Below, piece by piece: positions 17,355 through 25,910 of a stretch of DNA of 33,442 nt. The notes beneath the pieces were generated by a model. It saw only the letters and a program-made list of their open reading frames with translations. It ran no database searches and was not told the origin of the DNA. The DNA is from an uncultured Alphaproteobacteria bacterium (lineage in GTDB: Bacteria > Pseudomonadota > Alphaproteobacteria > RF32 > CAG-239), in NCBI GenBank assembly GCA_944390455.1, contig CALXPU010000015.1, positions 1 through 33,442 on the forward strand, in the 5' to 3' direction. Every line of letters starts with the position of its first letter. Within the stretch, counting starts at the first letter, position 1. A program made the position numbers and the translations under genes.

Positions 17355-17921
17355 CTAAGCACGTTGTTTTTTCTGTTCCTCCATCATTTTATCACGAATC
17401 ACATCCTGATTAGACTTATATGTGCTTTCTTTAGAAAAGACTTCTTTATGCGGACTTGTACCAAGCTTTGCGTATTTCTCCACCACAGCCTGAACATGAG
17501 AATTGTCTTTTGGTTCTTTCATCAATTTCTTACCCAAAGTTTTCACATTATAAGCATGCACAGCCATCATACGTCCGACATTAGCTTTATTAATAGCCAC
17601 GCTGGTTGTTGCGTCCTTAAAAGTATCTCTGGAAATAGCCGGCAACTTTTGCGACAAAATAGTCTTTAATCTCTCCAGAACTTGCGGATTATCATAGTCA
17701 AGCCTTGTTCCGGCTTTCGTGATAATATTTTCCGCCTCTTTAAAAATAGCAAAACTATCACGCATAGCTTTTTTCTCTTCTGGAGATGCAAAAATACGTC
17801 TGTTCGGATTATCTCTGTCATAATCCTCCAATGTACTCAAAGCACCTTGAAAAGTATCATTCTGAGCAAAGGCCTGAAAGATAACAAACTCTCTACTTTC
17901 TTTAATTGTTAGTGTAGCCAT
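17355..17921 (-). CDS. Hypothetical helical protein, 188 aa
   Basis: No family is recognised. The protein is soluble, charged and predicted mostly helical (for example EEKKAMRDSFAIFKEAENII and PQVLERLKTILSQKLP), with a Lys/Glu/Gln-rich tail ending EEQKKQRA. No signal peptide or membrane segment. The ATG at 17921 is chosen because GAGGGAG lies about 8 nt upstream; an upstream extension to 17963 would run through the promoter. Its promoter is nearly the same as that of the 1231-aa gene, which suggests shared control. It is convergent with tRNA-Leu. Confidence 0.75.
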   Translation of the reverse strand: MATLTIKESREFVIFQAFAQNDTFQGALSTLEDYDRDNPNRRIFASPEEKKAMRDSFAIFKEAENIITKAGTRLDYDNPQVLERLKTILSQKLPAISRDTFKDATTSVAINKANVGRMMAVHAYNVKTLGKKLMKEPKDNSHVQAVVEKYAKLGTSPHKEVFSKESTYKSNQDVIRDKMMEEQKKQRA

Positions 17922-17953
17922 GGCGCAATCTCCCTCATTTATTATATAGGAGA

Positions 17954-17982
17954 AGTATACCATAAAAAAAGCCTTCCGACAA
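17954..17982 (-). promoter_or_regulatory. Predicted T-tract promoter of the 188-aa gene
   Basis: Minus strand: TTGTCG (17977-17982), 17-bp spacer GAAGGCTTTTTTTATGG, TATACT (17954-17959). Compare the spacer at 11607-11623, which has the same GGC, T7 and ATGG elements at the same distance. Confidence 0.65.
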
Positions 17983-18084
17983 GCACAAAAATCTCTAAAA
18001 AAGCTAAAAACTTAAATTAGATTTTACCATTTCAGCTCTATAAAGTAGCATATAGATAAAAAGTAGTTACAGGAGAATAGTTTA

Positions 18085-19881
18085 ATGTCCTCTGCACGCA
18101 ATCCTGAAGAAATCAGCGACCTCCGCTATCGCAAAGCCCTCAAACGCATCAATCGTTTTTTACAAAACTGGATATACCTGCTGATTGCCGCCTGTACAGT
18201 TTTAACCATCATCGGTATTGACAGCAACAACTGGCAATACACTTATTCTGATGCAGACGGATACATGCGTGCGTTAAGAATCTACCATTGGCTTTTAAAC
18301 CCGACTTTCTGGGAACAGCCCATAACCGAAAGCAACTACCCTTTTGGCGAGATTATTCACTGGACACGCTCCATGGATATTCTGTGGCTAATAAACATAT
18401 TACCGTTCGCTTTTTCAGGCATAAACGACTTAAAAGAAGTAATATTTTTAGGTGGAGCCTTAATGTCACCATGGTTATTTGTATTAACGGCAATTATTCT
18501 GGTATACGGACTACGCCGCCGTTTCAATATTTTCCTTTGCCTGCTGGGATGTTTTATCTTATTAAGTGATCCGATTATTCAAAACTATTACGCCGTCGGC
18601 CGCCCCGATCACCACTCTTTAATGGCCATGCTAAGCATCTATGGTCTATCCTTAAACTTATGCTGGCTAAAAAAGCGACAGAATCGCTATTTAAGATGGT
18701 TAGGATTAACCTTAGCGCTGGCAACTTTTACCGCTATTGAAGGTTTAATCCTATACGCCCTATTTTTAAGCTTTTTCGTATACATATACATCTTCAAAAA
18801 CATTTCATTACTTCCGGCTGTAAAAACCGCCAAATACTTTGCCATATGCTTAACCATATTTTGGCTGATAAACCCGCCGTATGAGGGATGGTTTTATCCG
18901 GACAACGGCAGACTTTCTGTTTTATTTGTTACTTTTGCTTGGAGTATTTTTATCGCATTATACGGCATAGAACTAGGACATCTGCACACACGCGCCCTCA
19001 AGATATGGAGTTTAATTTGTGCCGGATTAGGTATAGCTTTGCTTTTACTGGTTATTTTCGGCACAAGCATCTATCATTTTCCGCTGGATAACGAAATACG
19101 CAACGTCTGGAGCAACCGCATTTCTGAAATGAAGCCCATTTGGCGTCAAAAATGGCAATTAGCACTTGCCGTATATAGTTTCAGCGGTATTTCTCTGCTA
19201 TTAAGTCTCTGGCTTACAAAATACAAAAGCTACCAACGCCTAATGATACTAAACCTATGCTTAGGCCTCCCTCTTTATCTTCTGAATTGCCTTGCTTTGC
19301 GATTCGCAAACTATCAGATAATATACAGCATATTACCGTGGCTCTGCCTGATAGATTTACTCTATAAAAAAAGTGCCTTTGCACAACATAAGAGCACCGA
19401 ATTTCCCTTACATATCTGGGAATATTGCTTAGGCATATTGCTCCTGCAACAAGGTGTGTTTTTACCCTATAATATCAGCATGCTCAATCAAACCCGCACC
19501 AAAACATTCAATCATCACCTATGCCAAAACATAGAGAAAATCGGCGGTACTCTTGTAACCGATAACTTTTTAAGTCCGCAATACATGTGGGAATGTAATG
19601 TCAACACCATCGGTACGCCATATCATCGCAATCGAGAAGGCTTGGTTGACAACCATACCCTATTGCAAGCGACCGATGATAAAACAATAATTCCCTTGTT
19701 ATTAAAGCATCAAGTCCGTCAAATTTTGCTATTTGATAAATACGACAAATACTACGACATGTCGGAAGCAAACAAAAACAAACTTTACTATCGCCTGATA
19801 AAAAGAGAAAACGTCCCAAACTATCTTGAAGAAGTTCCGGACATAAAAGCAACCACCCGTCACTATCGCGTAAAGTTATAA
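18085..19881 (+). CDS. STT3-related GT-C membrane protein, 598 aa
   Basis: Polytopic inner-membrane protein with about 11-12 helices in the first ~450 residues and a C-terminal soluble domain. The first external loop carries DADGYMR (56-62), like the metal-binding acidic motif of GT-C/STT3 enzymes. HWTR (92-95) and GRPDHH (172-177) follow at the spacing seen in STT3-like proteins. The C-terminal PYHRN with GLVDNH resembles a motif of uncharacterised alphaproteobacterial members. The oligosaccharyltransferase signature WWDYG is absent, so transfer to asparagine should not be assumed. A lipid-linked sugar transferase is the best guess. The ATG at 18085 has AGGAGA about 8 nt upstream. Confidence 0.7.
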   Translation: MSSARNPEEISDLRYRKALKRINRFLQNWIYLLIAACTVLTIIGIDSNNWQYTYSDADGYMRALRIYHWLLNPTFWEQPITESNYPFGEIIHWTRSMDILWLINILPFAFSGINDLKEVIFLGGALMSPWLFVLTAIILVYGLRRRFNIFLCLLGCFILLSDPIIQNYYAVGRPDHHSLMAMLSIYGLSLNLCWLKKRQNRYLRWLGLTLALATFTAIEGLILYALFLSFFVYIYIFKNISLLPAVKTAKYFAICLTIFWLINPPYEGWFYPDNGRLSVLFVTFAWSIFIALYGIELGHLHTRALKIWSLICAGLGIALLLLVIFGTSIYHFPLDNEIRNVWSNRISEMKPIWRQKWQLALAVYSFSGISLLLSLWLTKYKSYQRLMILNLCLGLPLYLLNCLALRFANYQIIYSILPWLCLIDLLYKKSAFAQHKSTEFPLHIWEYCLGILLLQQGVFLPYNISMLNQTRTKTFNHHLCQNIEKIGGTLVTDNFLSPQYMWECNVNTIGTPYHRNREGLVDNHTLLQATDDKTIIPLLLKHQVRQILLFDKYDKYYDMSEANKNKLYYRLIKRENVPNYLEEVPDIKATTRHYRVKL

Positions 19882-19913
19882 CAAATATAATGTGGATTGA
19901 AAAACAAGACATC

Positions 19914-19942
19914 TTGAAGAAAGAACGATAATCGGTTATAAT
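19914..19942 (+). promoter_or_regulatory. Predicted sigma70 promoter of the ankyrin gene
   Basis: TTGAAG (19914-19919), 17-bp spacer, TATAAT (19937-19942), a perfect -10 box. The leader is about 25 nt. Confidence 0.65.
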
Positions 19943-19973
19943 AAAGAAGTTTTTATAAGGTTTGGAGGTTATT

Positions 19974-22031
19974 ATGCGTCATAAATTACAACTATTGACA
20001 TGTTCATACATAGTACTGAGTTTATTGGCATTTTCACCGACAAATTCCCAAGCGATGGACGATGATTTAGCCATGGATTTGGGGCTGGATATGGAAGAAT
20101 TCACGGTTGATGAAGCCCCCTCTTCCGCACCATCCAACCACAAATACCAGTTAGACGAACAGCCGAATATGGCTCCTACCGCTCCACAAGAAAAACAAGC
20201 GCAACCTTCATCTCCGGTGCAAAAACGACCTAATCAAAATAGTCAACAAGCACAGAAAAAAACAACATCTGACGCATCGTCAACATCTGCTCCGTCACAA
20301 CCGGAGGCAAAACAATCCGCTACGCCACAACCAAAACCGATGCCCGTCGTCAGTACTGAAGACCTGTTAAGCAAAGTACGCAAAGGCAAAAAGTTTACGA
20401 CCGAAGAAGTGGAAGCATGGATTGCCCAAACCGCTGATTTAAATATGTGCTTAGATAACGGCAAAACCATGCTGTTATATATTGTTGCCAACTCCACAAA
20501 TTTAGATGCGTTACGTTTATTAATGGAATACGGCGCTGATGTACAAACTCACTGTACACCTCGCTACGAAGCTCTATTTATCGCCGCCATTAACAATCCA
20601 TCTGCCGCCATGACAGAAATGCTGATAAACAATGGCGCAAATCTGGTTGAAAAAGACCACGAAGGCAATACGGCGCTGATATTGGCCGCTACATTTAACA
20701 AGAGTTCTGATGTTATCAACGTGCTGCTAGAATACGGATTAAAAGTAAATGAGCGCAACAAATTTGGCTTTGACGCCTTAACCCTATCCGCATATGAAAA
20801 CGGCAACATCCTTGTTTTACAATCTTTACTAGACAATGAAGCTGACATTAAAGGCACCGATGCGGAAGGCCATACCGCATTAATGGCAGCCGCCATTCGT
20901 GGCAATGATGAAGTCATGCAGTACTTGATAAAGAGAGGTGCGGATTTTAATGCCAAAGACAAAAACGGCTTAAGCGTACTAGATTATTACAACAAGCGCA
21001 AATATCTGGAAACACTCGGATTTGAAATCAACACATTTGCCACTCCGTCAGAAAAATTAAGCGCTGAATTTAAGTTTATTGCCGAAAATCATCACCGCTT
21101 TAACGTCGCCCTAAAAGAAAGTATTTTAGCCGACAATCCGGATGAAGCCGTCGCTGACGCAATAGAAAACTTAGCCGATATAGATGTTTTGGATGATAAT
21201 GCTTGCACAACTTTTATCAATGCCGGCTTATATAACAGTCCACGCAGTGTGTTTGAAAAATTAATCAATGCCAAAGCCAATGTCAATGCCACCTGCATGG
21301 AAGGCAAAAACGCCCTAATGTTTATATCCGCCCAAGCTGATGAAAAGAATGTTCCGTCGCTACAAATAGAAAAAGCAAAATTATTAATAGAAAGCGGCAC
21401 CGACATAAATCATCAAGACAACGCCGGTAATACAGCATTAATGTATGCCCTTGCCAACCACGCCGACATTAGCTATGTGCAAACATTATTAGACAATGAT
21501 GCGGATATAAATGCCGTAAACAACTTAGGAGAAACGGCATTATGGACGGCAATACGCCAAAACCTCCCGTCATCTACTATAAAAATGCTGATAGAATATG
21601 GCGCGAATGTTAATAAGAAAGACCGTAGAGGTGAAACGCCGTTATGGTATTTATTACGCACCCAAGGAGATGATGTATTGATTCGCACCTTATTGCGAGG
21701 TGGTGCAAATACGGATATACCAAACGCTGCCGGCGATATTCCTTTGTGGTATGTATTAAATCGAGGCGGTTCGGATATGATTGTTGAAAACATCATCTTA
21801 GCGCAAAAAGATTTGAACATCAAAAACGAACACGGCGACACTCCGTTGTTGTACGCCTTAAAGAACAACTATCCGTCAAAATTCATCAAATTATTGCTAA
21901 GCCGTGGCGCCGATCCGCAAGTTCGCGACAGTGAAGGCAATAACGCCTACGACATATTGCGCAACAATCAATACTTTGACGCAGCAGTACAAAAACGCAC
22001 CAGAGAACGTGTCTTAAACGGATGGGAATAA
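19974..22031 (+). CDS. Exported ankyrin-repeat protein, 685 aa
   Basis: The N-terminus is a signal peptide (MRHKL, hydrophobic core, SQA cleavage near residue 27), so export to the periplasm or beyond is likely. An acidic segment and a Pro/Gln/Ser-rich linker (~50-125) follow. The rest contains roughly eleven ankyrin repeats in two blocks: about five before a ~90-residue non-repeat insert, then about six. Typical pieces are GNTALILAATFNKSSDVINV, GHTALMAAAIRGNDEVMQYL and GETALWTAIRQNLPSSTIKM. Ankyrin repeats bind proteins; the partner is unknown. The ATG at 19974 has GGAGG 5 nt upstream. It shares 14 bp with the convergent hydrolase gene and no terminator hairpin was seen there. Confidence 0.85.
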   Translation: MRHKLQLLTCSYIVLSLLAFSPTNSQAMDDDLAMDLGLDMEEFTVDEAPSSAPSNHKYQLDEQPNMAPTAPQEKQAQPSSPVQKRPNQNSQQAQKKTTSDASSTSAPSQPEAKQSATPQPKPMPVVSTEDLLSKVRKGKKFTTEEVEAWIAQTADLNMCLDNGKTMLLYIVANSTNLDALRLLMEYGADVQTHCTPRYEALFIAAINNPSAAMTEMLINNGANLVEKDHEGNTALILAATFNKSSDVINVLLEYGLKVNERNKFGFDALTLSAYENGNILVLQSLLDNEADIKGTDAEGHTALMAAAIRGNDEVMQYLIKRGADFNAKDKNGLSVLDYYNKRKYLETLGFEINTFATPSEKLSAEFKFIAENHHRFNVALKESILADNPDEAVADAIENLADIDVLDDNACTTFINAGLYNSPRSVFEKLINAKANVNATCMEGKNALMFISAQADEKNVPSLQIEKAKLLIESGTDINHQDNAGNTALMYALANHADISYVQTLLDNDADINAVNNLGETALWTAIRQNLPSSTIKMLIEYGANVNKKDRRGETPLWYLLRTQGDDVLIRTLLRGGANTDIPNAAGDIPLWYVLNRGGSDMIVENIILAQKDLNIKNEHGDTPLLYALKNNYPSKFIKLLLSRGADPQVRDSEGNNAYDILRNNQYFDAAVQKRTRERVLNGWE

Positions 22032-22045
22032 GCTAAATAGAATTA

Positions 22046-22969
22046 TTAAACAGAAACTTCTTGCGCAACTTGCTTAAATATATTTTGCAAATGTTGACGA
22101 ATACCTTGGTGCTTGTCGCAATGCGGTGCGCTAGGTTCAATAATCAACTGAGAACCTTGCCATTGTTGATGCAAATACTGCGCTTGGCTAACCAAACAAT
22201 CATTATCCGCGCCACCATGTAAAATTGTCCCACAAAGATGGTGCTTATCTAAATTCGGCAGATTTTTCGCCATAAAATCCGGCTCTAAAAAGTAATGATT
22301 AACGCTGTAATGTAAAAAGATTTTATTTGCTGTCAAATTTTGCAAAGTTTCCTCACGCAACGGAGCCTGCGGATTATTCGTCGCCAAAATCTCAAAATAA
22401 TGCGATAATCTCTGACTAAAAGGCAACGCCTTCTGATAAGGAGCTTGCACAATTTTTTCATATAGCTGCACATTAAGCGGTTCACCAGAATTGAAGCCTC
22501 GAGCAAACTCTTTCCACTCTTTCGGATAAACAGTAGCCGAACGCCTGAGCGTCCAATCTTCATCTTCATCACGCGCCAAAAAGATACCGCGCAACACCAA
22601 ATAAGCACAATTTTGCGGATAACAAAGCGCATACAACAGCGCCAAACTCGTCCCCCAAGAGCGCCCAAAAATCACACATTTACCCAGCCCCTCGGCTTGA
22701 CGTATTTTTTCAATATCTTCAATCAGCTCTTGAGTCGTATTGTGACGCAATTCTCCAAAGGGCGTACTCAAGCCACAACCACGTTGAGAAATTGTCACCA
22801 CATAAAAAGCGTTCAGGTCAATGAGTTCCAACAAACCATAATCAATATCGCCCCCGGGCCCTCCGTGAAACATCAACAAAGGAATACCGTTTTTATTACC
22901 ATAGAGCCGATAAGCCACAGTATGAATATCATCAACTTTAAGATATTTTTGTTCAAAATTTTCAGTCAT
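22046..22969 (-). CDS. Alpha/beta hydrolase, prolyl aminopeptidase-like (S33), 307 aa
   Basis: Matches peptidase family S33 (prolyl iminopeptidase type, release of N-terminal proline). HGGPGG (35-40) forms the oxyanion region, followed by SQRGCGLSTP, the nucleophile elbow GRSWG with Ser104, the acid Asp255 in HGGAD, and His283 in APHCD. The usual GHS before the family's end is replaced by APHCD, and the cap region is divergent, so substrate preference may differ. The length is normal. The ATG at 22969 is chosen; the frame stays open for 52 more codons upstream, into hisS, but that stretch does not look like this family. A promoter -10 box ends 6 nt before the ATG and there is no Shine-Dalgarno, suggesting leaderless translation. 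Confidence 0.85.
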   Translation of the reverse strand: MTENFEQKYLKVDDIHTVAYRLYGNKNGIPLLMFHGGPGGDIDYGLLELIDLNAFYVVTISQRGCGLSTPFGELRHNTTQELIEDIEKIRQAEGLGKCVIFGRSWGTSLALLYALCYPQNCAYLVLRGIFLARDEDEDWTLRRSATVYPKEWKEFARGFNSGEPLNVQLYEKIVQAPYQKALPFSQRLSHYFEILATNNPQAPLREETLQNLTANKIFLHYSVNHYFLEPDFMAKNLPNLDKHHLCGTILHGGADNDCLVSQAQYLHQQWQGSQLIIEPSAPHCDKHQGIRQHLQNIFKQVAQEVSV

Positions 22970-22975
22970 GCGCCG

Positions 22976-23004
22976 ACTATAAAGCGAAAACAAATGAAAG
23001 TAAA
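22976..23004 (-). promoter_or_regulatory. Predicted promoter of the S33 hydrolase gene, leaderless type
   Basis: Minus strand: TTTACT (22999-23004), 17-bp spacer, TATAGT (22976-22981), then 6 nt to the ATG at 22969. Confidence 0.5.
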
Positions 23005-23012
23005 CAATTTTC

Positions 23013-23041
23013 TTGACAAAAATTGTCATTAACACTAAAAA
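23013..23041 (+). promoter_or_regulatory. Predicted sigma70 promoter of hisS
   Basis: TTGACA (23013-23018), 17-bp spacer, TAAAAA (23036-23041). It is divergent from the hydrolase promoter, with the two -35 boxes only 8 bp apart. Confidence 0.5.
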
Positions 23042-23056
23042 AGTGCTCGCACTTTT
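23014..23056. promoter_or_regulatory. Two perfect inverted repeats over the hisS promoter
   Basis: TGACAA-AAA-TTGTCA (23014-23028) overlaps the -35 box. AAAAGTGC-TC-GCACTTTT (23039-23056) overlaps the -10 box end and predicted start site. Both could be operators; the second could also form a 5' hairpin if transcription starts upstream of it. Confidence 0.4.
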
Positions 23057-23093
23057 AATTATTAAGATATGTTTAACTAAAATTGATTGACCA

Positions 23094-24353
23094 ATGGAGA
23101 AATCAAACATTCCTCTCGGAACCATAGAAATCTATGGAACTGAGGCTAGAAATCGCAACTTTGTTTACGAACGCTTAAAAGAAGTTTATGAAACGTTCGG
23201 TTATGAACCTCTGCAAACCCCGACTTTCGAGTTCAAAGAAGTCTTCACCGGCCACCACGGCGAAGGAGAAAATCTGTTATTTCATCTGCAAGATGCAAAC
23301 AAACAAGATCTCGTTCTTCGCTATGACATGACCGTACCGTTTGCTCGTTTTGCGACCGAACACCCGGAATTAAAGCGTCCGGTAAAACGTTATCAAATGC
23401 AGTTAGCTTACCGTGATGACAACATCGACAAAGGTCATTTACGTGAGTTTATGCAGTGTGACGGTGACATTATCGGTTCGCAATCGCTTTACTACGATGC
23501 AGATGTGATAAATTTGGCAGTATGTGGATTAAAGAAATTAGGATTCAAAGATTTCATTATCCGCATCAACCATCGTAAAATCATCAAAGGTATCGCAGAA
23601 GAGCTCGGCTACATGGGCAAGAAAGGTCTTTTAAAGATTCAACGCGCTTTAGATTGCGCCGACAAATTCGGCAAATCGGAAGCAAGCGTGGAAGACTTCA
23701 CCAAGAAGTTAAAAGAGCGTAAGTTCACCGACTTTGAGATTGAACGCATCAACAAAGTTGTATTCAAACGCTATGATTTGCAACGCCCGCAAGAGCTGTT
23801 TGAAACCCTCTATCACAATCCGTCCGTCAAAGAAGGAATCAAAGAACTGCAAGAAATTCTCTCGTATTTACCGGAAGAAATTACCCGTTATTGCGAACTG
23901 GATTTAACTTTGGCTCGAGGAGCGGATTACTACACCGGTTTCATTCTTGAAGGTATCCTACCGCAAAGCAACGTCGGTGCGATACTTGGCGGCGGTCGTT
24001 ACGACAATCTCGTCAAAGACCTTGGTGGTACGGATGTTGGTTGTGTTGGTATGGCGTTTGGCTTGGATAGAATATGGGTTGCCATGCAAGACATGGGACT
24101 ATATCCCCCACGCACAGACCCCAAAATTTTGATTTTCACCCCCGACAAGGTAGATAAATCAATCTTTGAACTAGCCAATCACCTGCGAAGTCATTCCGTC
24201 AATACGGATATTTGCTGTGAATTTAAAGAATATTCTGAAGTTGAAGCCTACGCTCGCTCCAGAGATTTCACCGGCATCATCTGGGACAAGAAGTATCATT
24301 CGCTGGTAGAATGGGACGAACACAAAAAATTCATCCTATCGCTCATCAAGTAA
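23094..24353 (+). CDS. hisS: Histidine-tRNA ligase (HisRS)
   Basis: Class II aminoacyl-tRNA synthetase that charges tRNA-His. At 419 aa it is a standard length. Evidence: the LRYDMTVPFAR segment (75-85), motif 2 region ending GHLREFMQCDGDIIG (114-128), the histidine-binding LARGADYYTG (273-282), GGGRYDNL (299-306) and motif 3 GMAFGLDRI (319-327). The C-terminal ~80 residues form the anticodon-binding domain. The ATG at 23094 fits the family start, though no Shine-Dalgarno is visible. It is transcribed alone, with a promoter bearing inverted repeats and a strong terminator. Confidence 0.97.
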   Translation: MEKSNIPLGTIEIYGTEARNRNFVYERLKEVYETFGYEPLQTPTFEFKEVFTGHHGEGENLLFHLQDANKQDLVLRYDMTVPFARFATEHPELKRPVKRYQMQLAYRDDNIDKGHLREFMQCDGDIIGSQSLYYDADVINLAVCGLKKLGFKDFIIRINHRKIIKGIAEELGYMGKKGLLKIQRALDCADKFGKSEASVEDFTKKLKERKFTDFEIERINKVVFKRYDLQRPQELFETLYHNPSVKEGIKELQEILSYLPEEITRYCELDLTLARGADYYTGFILEGILPQSNVGAILGGGRYDNLVKDLGGTDVGCVGMAFGLDRIWVAMQDMGLYPPRTDPKILIFTPDKVDKSIFELANHLRSHSVNTDICCEFKEYSEVEAYARSRDFTGIIWDKKYHSLVEWDEHKKFILSLIK

Positions 24354-24371
24354 ACAAACTTGGCAATCAGT

Positions 24372-24408
24372 AAAGCATCCCCTTTCAAGGCGGATGCTTT
24401 TTTTTATT
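24372..24408 (+). terminator. Rho-independent terminator of hisS
   Basis: AAAGCATCC (24372-24380) pairs perfectly with GGATGCTTT (24392-24400), followed by a long T-tract. It begins 18 bp after the stop codon. Confidence 0.9.
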
Positions 24409-24425
24409 TACAACAAAGCGTGTCG

Positions 24426-25139
24426 TTATTTTTCAAGCGTTTTTTGCAAAACAAATGACGCCAACATTGTTCCCATTACTGCCGGCACAATCGGCAACGA
24501 ACCTAAAATATTCTGTCCGTTTTCATCTTTACAAATTTTAACACTTTCAGACGAATAAACGCAATTAATTTTCTTTAAATCCACTTGTTGCTTGCGAAGC
24601 ATTTCACGCAATTTTTTAGCCAAATGACACCCTTCTGTTTTATCAAGCGTTGCAGATTTAAGGAGTTCCGGCTTAGTTTTAAGCGCCGCCCCCATGGCTG
24701 ATACCATAAGGATACCATGTTCTGCCAAAAATGCTAAAAGTGCAGCCTTTGCCATTACATCATCAATCGCATCAATCACAAAATCAGGCTGTTCCTGTAA
24801 TATAAACGAAAGATTATCCAGCGCCACTCTCATATCCAACGCCACAACTTCCGCATCGGGGTTTATGCTCAAAACCCGCTCTTTGGCAACCAAACATTTT
24901 TTAAGCCCGATAGTTTGTGTGGTAGCTAAAATTTGCCGATTTAAGTTACTTGGTTCAAAGGTATCAAAATCCACCACAAAAATTTTCTTAAAACCAAGAC
25001 GCGCCACCATCTCCAGCGCATAACCGCCCACTGCCCCACATCCGATAATCATCACGGACGTATTAAAAACACATTGAGCTTTTTCTTTCCCCAATAGGGC
25101 TATAGTGCGTGTTAAGCGTTCATCCAAAGAAGGTATCAT
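24426..25139 (-). CDS. tcdA: tRNA threonylcarbamoyladenosine dehydratase (TcdA/CsdL)
   Basis: E1-like ThiF-fold enzyme that uses ATP to cyclise t6A37 to ct6A in ANN-decoding tRNAs. The 237 aa length suits the TcdA branch. Seen: the N-terminal RLTRTIALLG, nucleotide-binding GCGAVGG (33-39), DFDTFEPSNLNRQ after strand 2, FVIDAIDDVMAKAALL, MVSAMGA, and the C-terminal LGSLPIVPAVMGTMLAS typical of the family. Its ATG lies 1 bp after the tatD stop codon, so the two form an operon with probable translational coupling. Confidence 0.9.
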   Translation of the reverse strand: MIPSLDERLTRTIALLGKEKAQCVFNTSVMIIGCGAVGGYALEMVARLGFKKIFVVDFDTFEPSNLNRQILATTQTIGLKKCLVAKERVLSINPDAEVVALDMRVALDNLSFILQEQPDFVIDAIDDVMAKAALLAFLAEHGILMVSAMGAALKTKPELLKSATLDKTEGCHLAKKLREMLRKQQVDLKKINCVYSSESVKICKDENGQNILGSLPIVPAVMGTMLASFVLQKTLEK

Positions 25140-25140
25140 C

Positions 25141-25869
25141 TTAATCCTCGATTTTCAAAAACTCATGCGCATTTTTAACCAACTGCTCAGCCAAAGTTTC
25201 CGGCTCAAGCTCAGCAATCTCCGCCAAGCGTAACAGATTATCCTGCACATTTTGATTATAATTTTCCTCACCAACCCGAAACGGAGCATCTGTTTCAAAC
25301 AAAATTTTATCTTTAGGCATCAATTTCCACATTTCTTTAGCTTTTTCTTGTTTCAAAAAGAGTGCGCCCAAACCGATATAACCACCGCATTTATTGATAA
25401 ATTTCAGCAACTCGTTATTTTTTACAAATCCATGATGTGAAAATTTAATTTGTTTAAGTTCATGTTCGTGTTCCATCAAGCCCGCAAAAGCCTTTGCCGC
25501 ATGCACAATAACCGGACGCGAAAACTCTCTTGCCACCTCGAGCTGTTTAGAAAAAAGCACATGCTGTCCGTCACATACCGGTTCTTTAAGTTCATCAACC
25601 CCGATTTCGCCAATTAAAGCATTCGGGAATTCCCTTAACATTTGGCGCATTTCATCCAATGGCGGTTCTTCACGATAATACCACGGATGCACACCAAACG
25701 CCCCCACAAATTTTTGCGGATAAGCACGCCACAAATCAGCGATTTTATGAAAATCATCACGTGTCGCCGATACTAAGACTAACTTTTCAGCCTCAGAATT
25801 ATTCAGAACCGACGGTGCAAAATCAGCCTTAAAATCTTGCAAATGAATATGTGTATCAATAAACTGCAT
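25141..25869 (-). CDS. TatD-family metal-dependent hydrolase/DNase
   Basis: TIM-barrel metallohydrolase of the TatD family; characterised members are 3'-5' exonucleases acting on DNA or RNA. Metal ligands are visible: DTHIHL near the start, a Glu in LIGEIGVDE, His in PVIVHAAKAF, His in SHHGF and Asp in FETDAPF. The 242 aa length is slightly short for the family. The ATG at 25869 is chosen because it sits directly before FIDTHIHL; a TTG at 25881 is the alternative, and neither has a clear Shine-Dalgarno. It is first in the tatD-tcdA operon and divergent from alr, with a 41-bp gap. Confidence 0.9.
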   Translation of the reverse strand: MQFIDTHIHLQDFKADFAPSVLNNSEAEKLVLVSATRDDFHKIADLWRAYPQKFVGAFGVHPWYYREEPPLDEMRQMLREFPNALIGEIGVDELKEPVCDGQHVLFSKQLEVAREFSRPVIVHAAKAFAGLMEHEHELKQIKFSHHGFVKNNELLKFINKCGGYIGLGALFLKQEKAKEMWKLMPKDKILFETDAPFRVGEENYNQNVQDNLLRLAEIAELEPETLAEQLVKNAHEFLKIED

Positions 25870-25910
25870 AGTAAATAACAAACACTTTCAAAACAATAGG
25901 AATAAACGAG

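Noticed and set aside
17355..22031. A mobile island covering the accessory genes around tRNA-Leu
   Set aside because: tRNA-Leu is intact, but no integrase, transposase, direct repeat of the tRNA 3' end or clear composition shift was seen.
22970..23125. A 52-codon upstream extension of the S33 hydrolase, overlapping hisS
   Set aside because: The extension contains both divergent promoters and the palindromes. The family start fits the ATG at 22969, and the overlap with the hisS start would be unusual.
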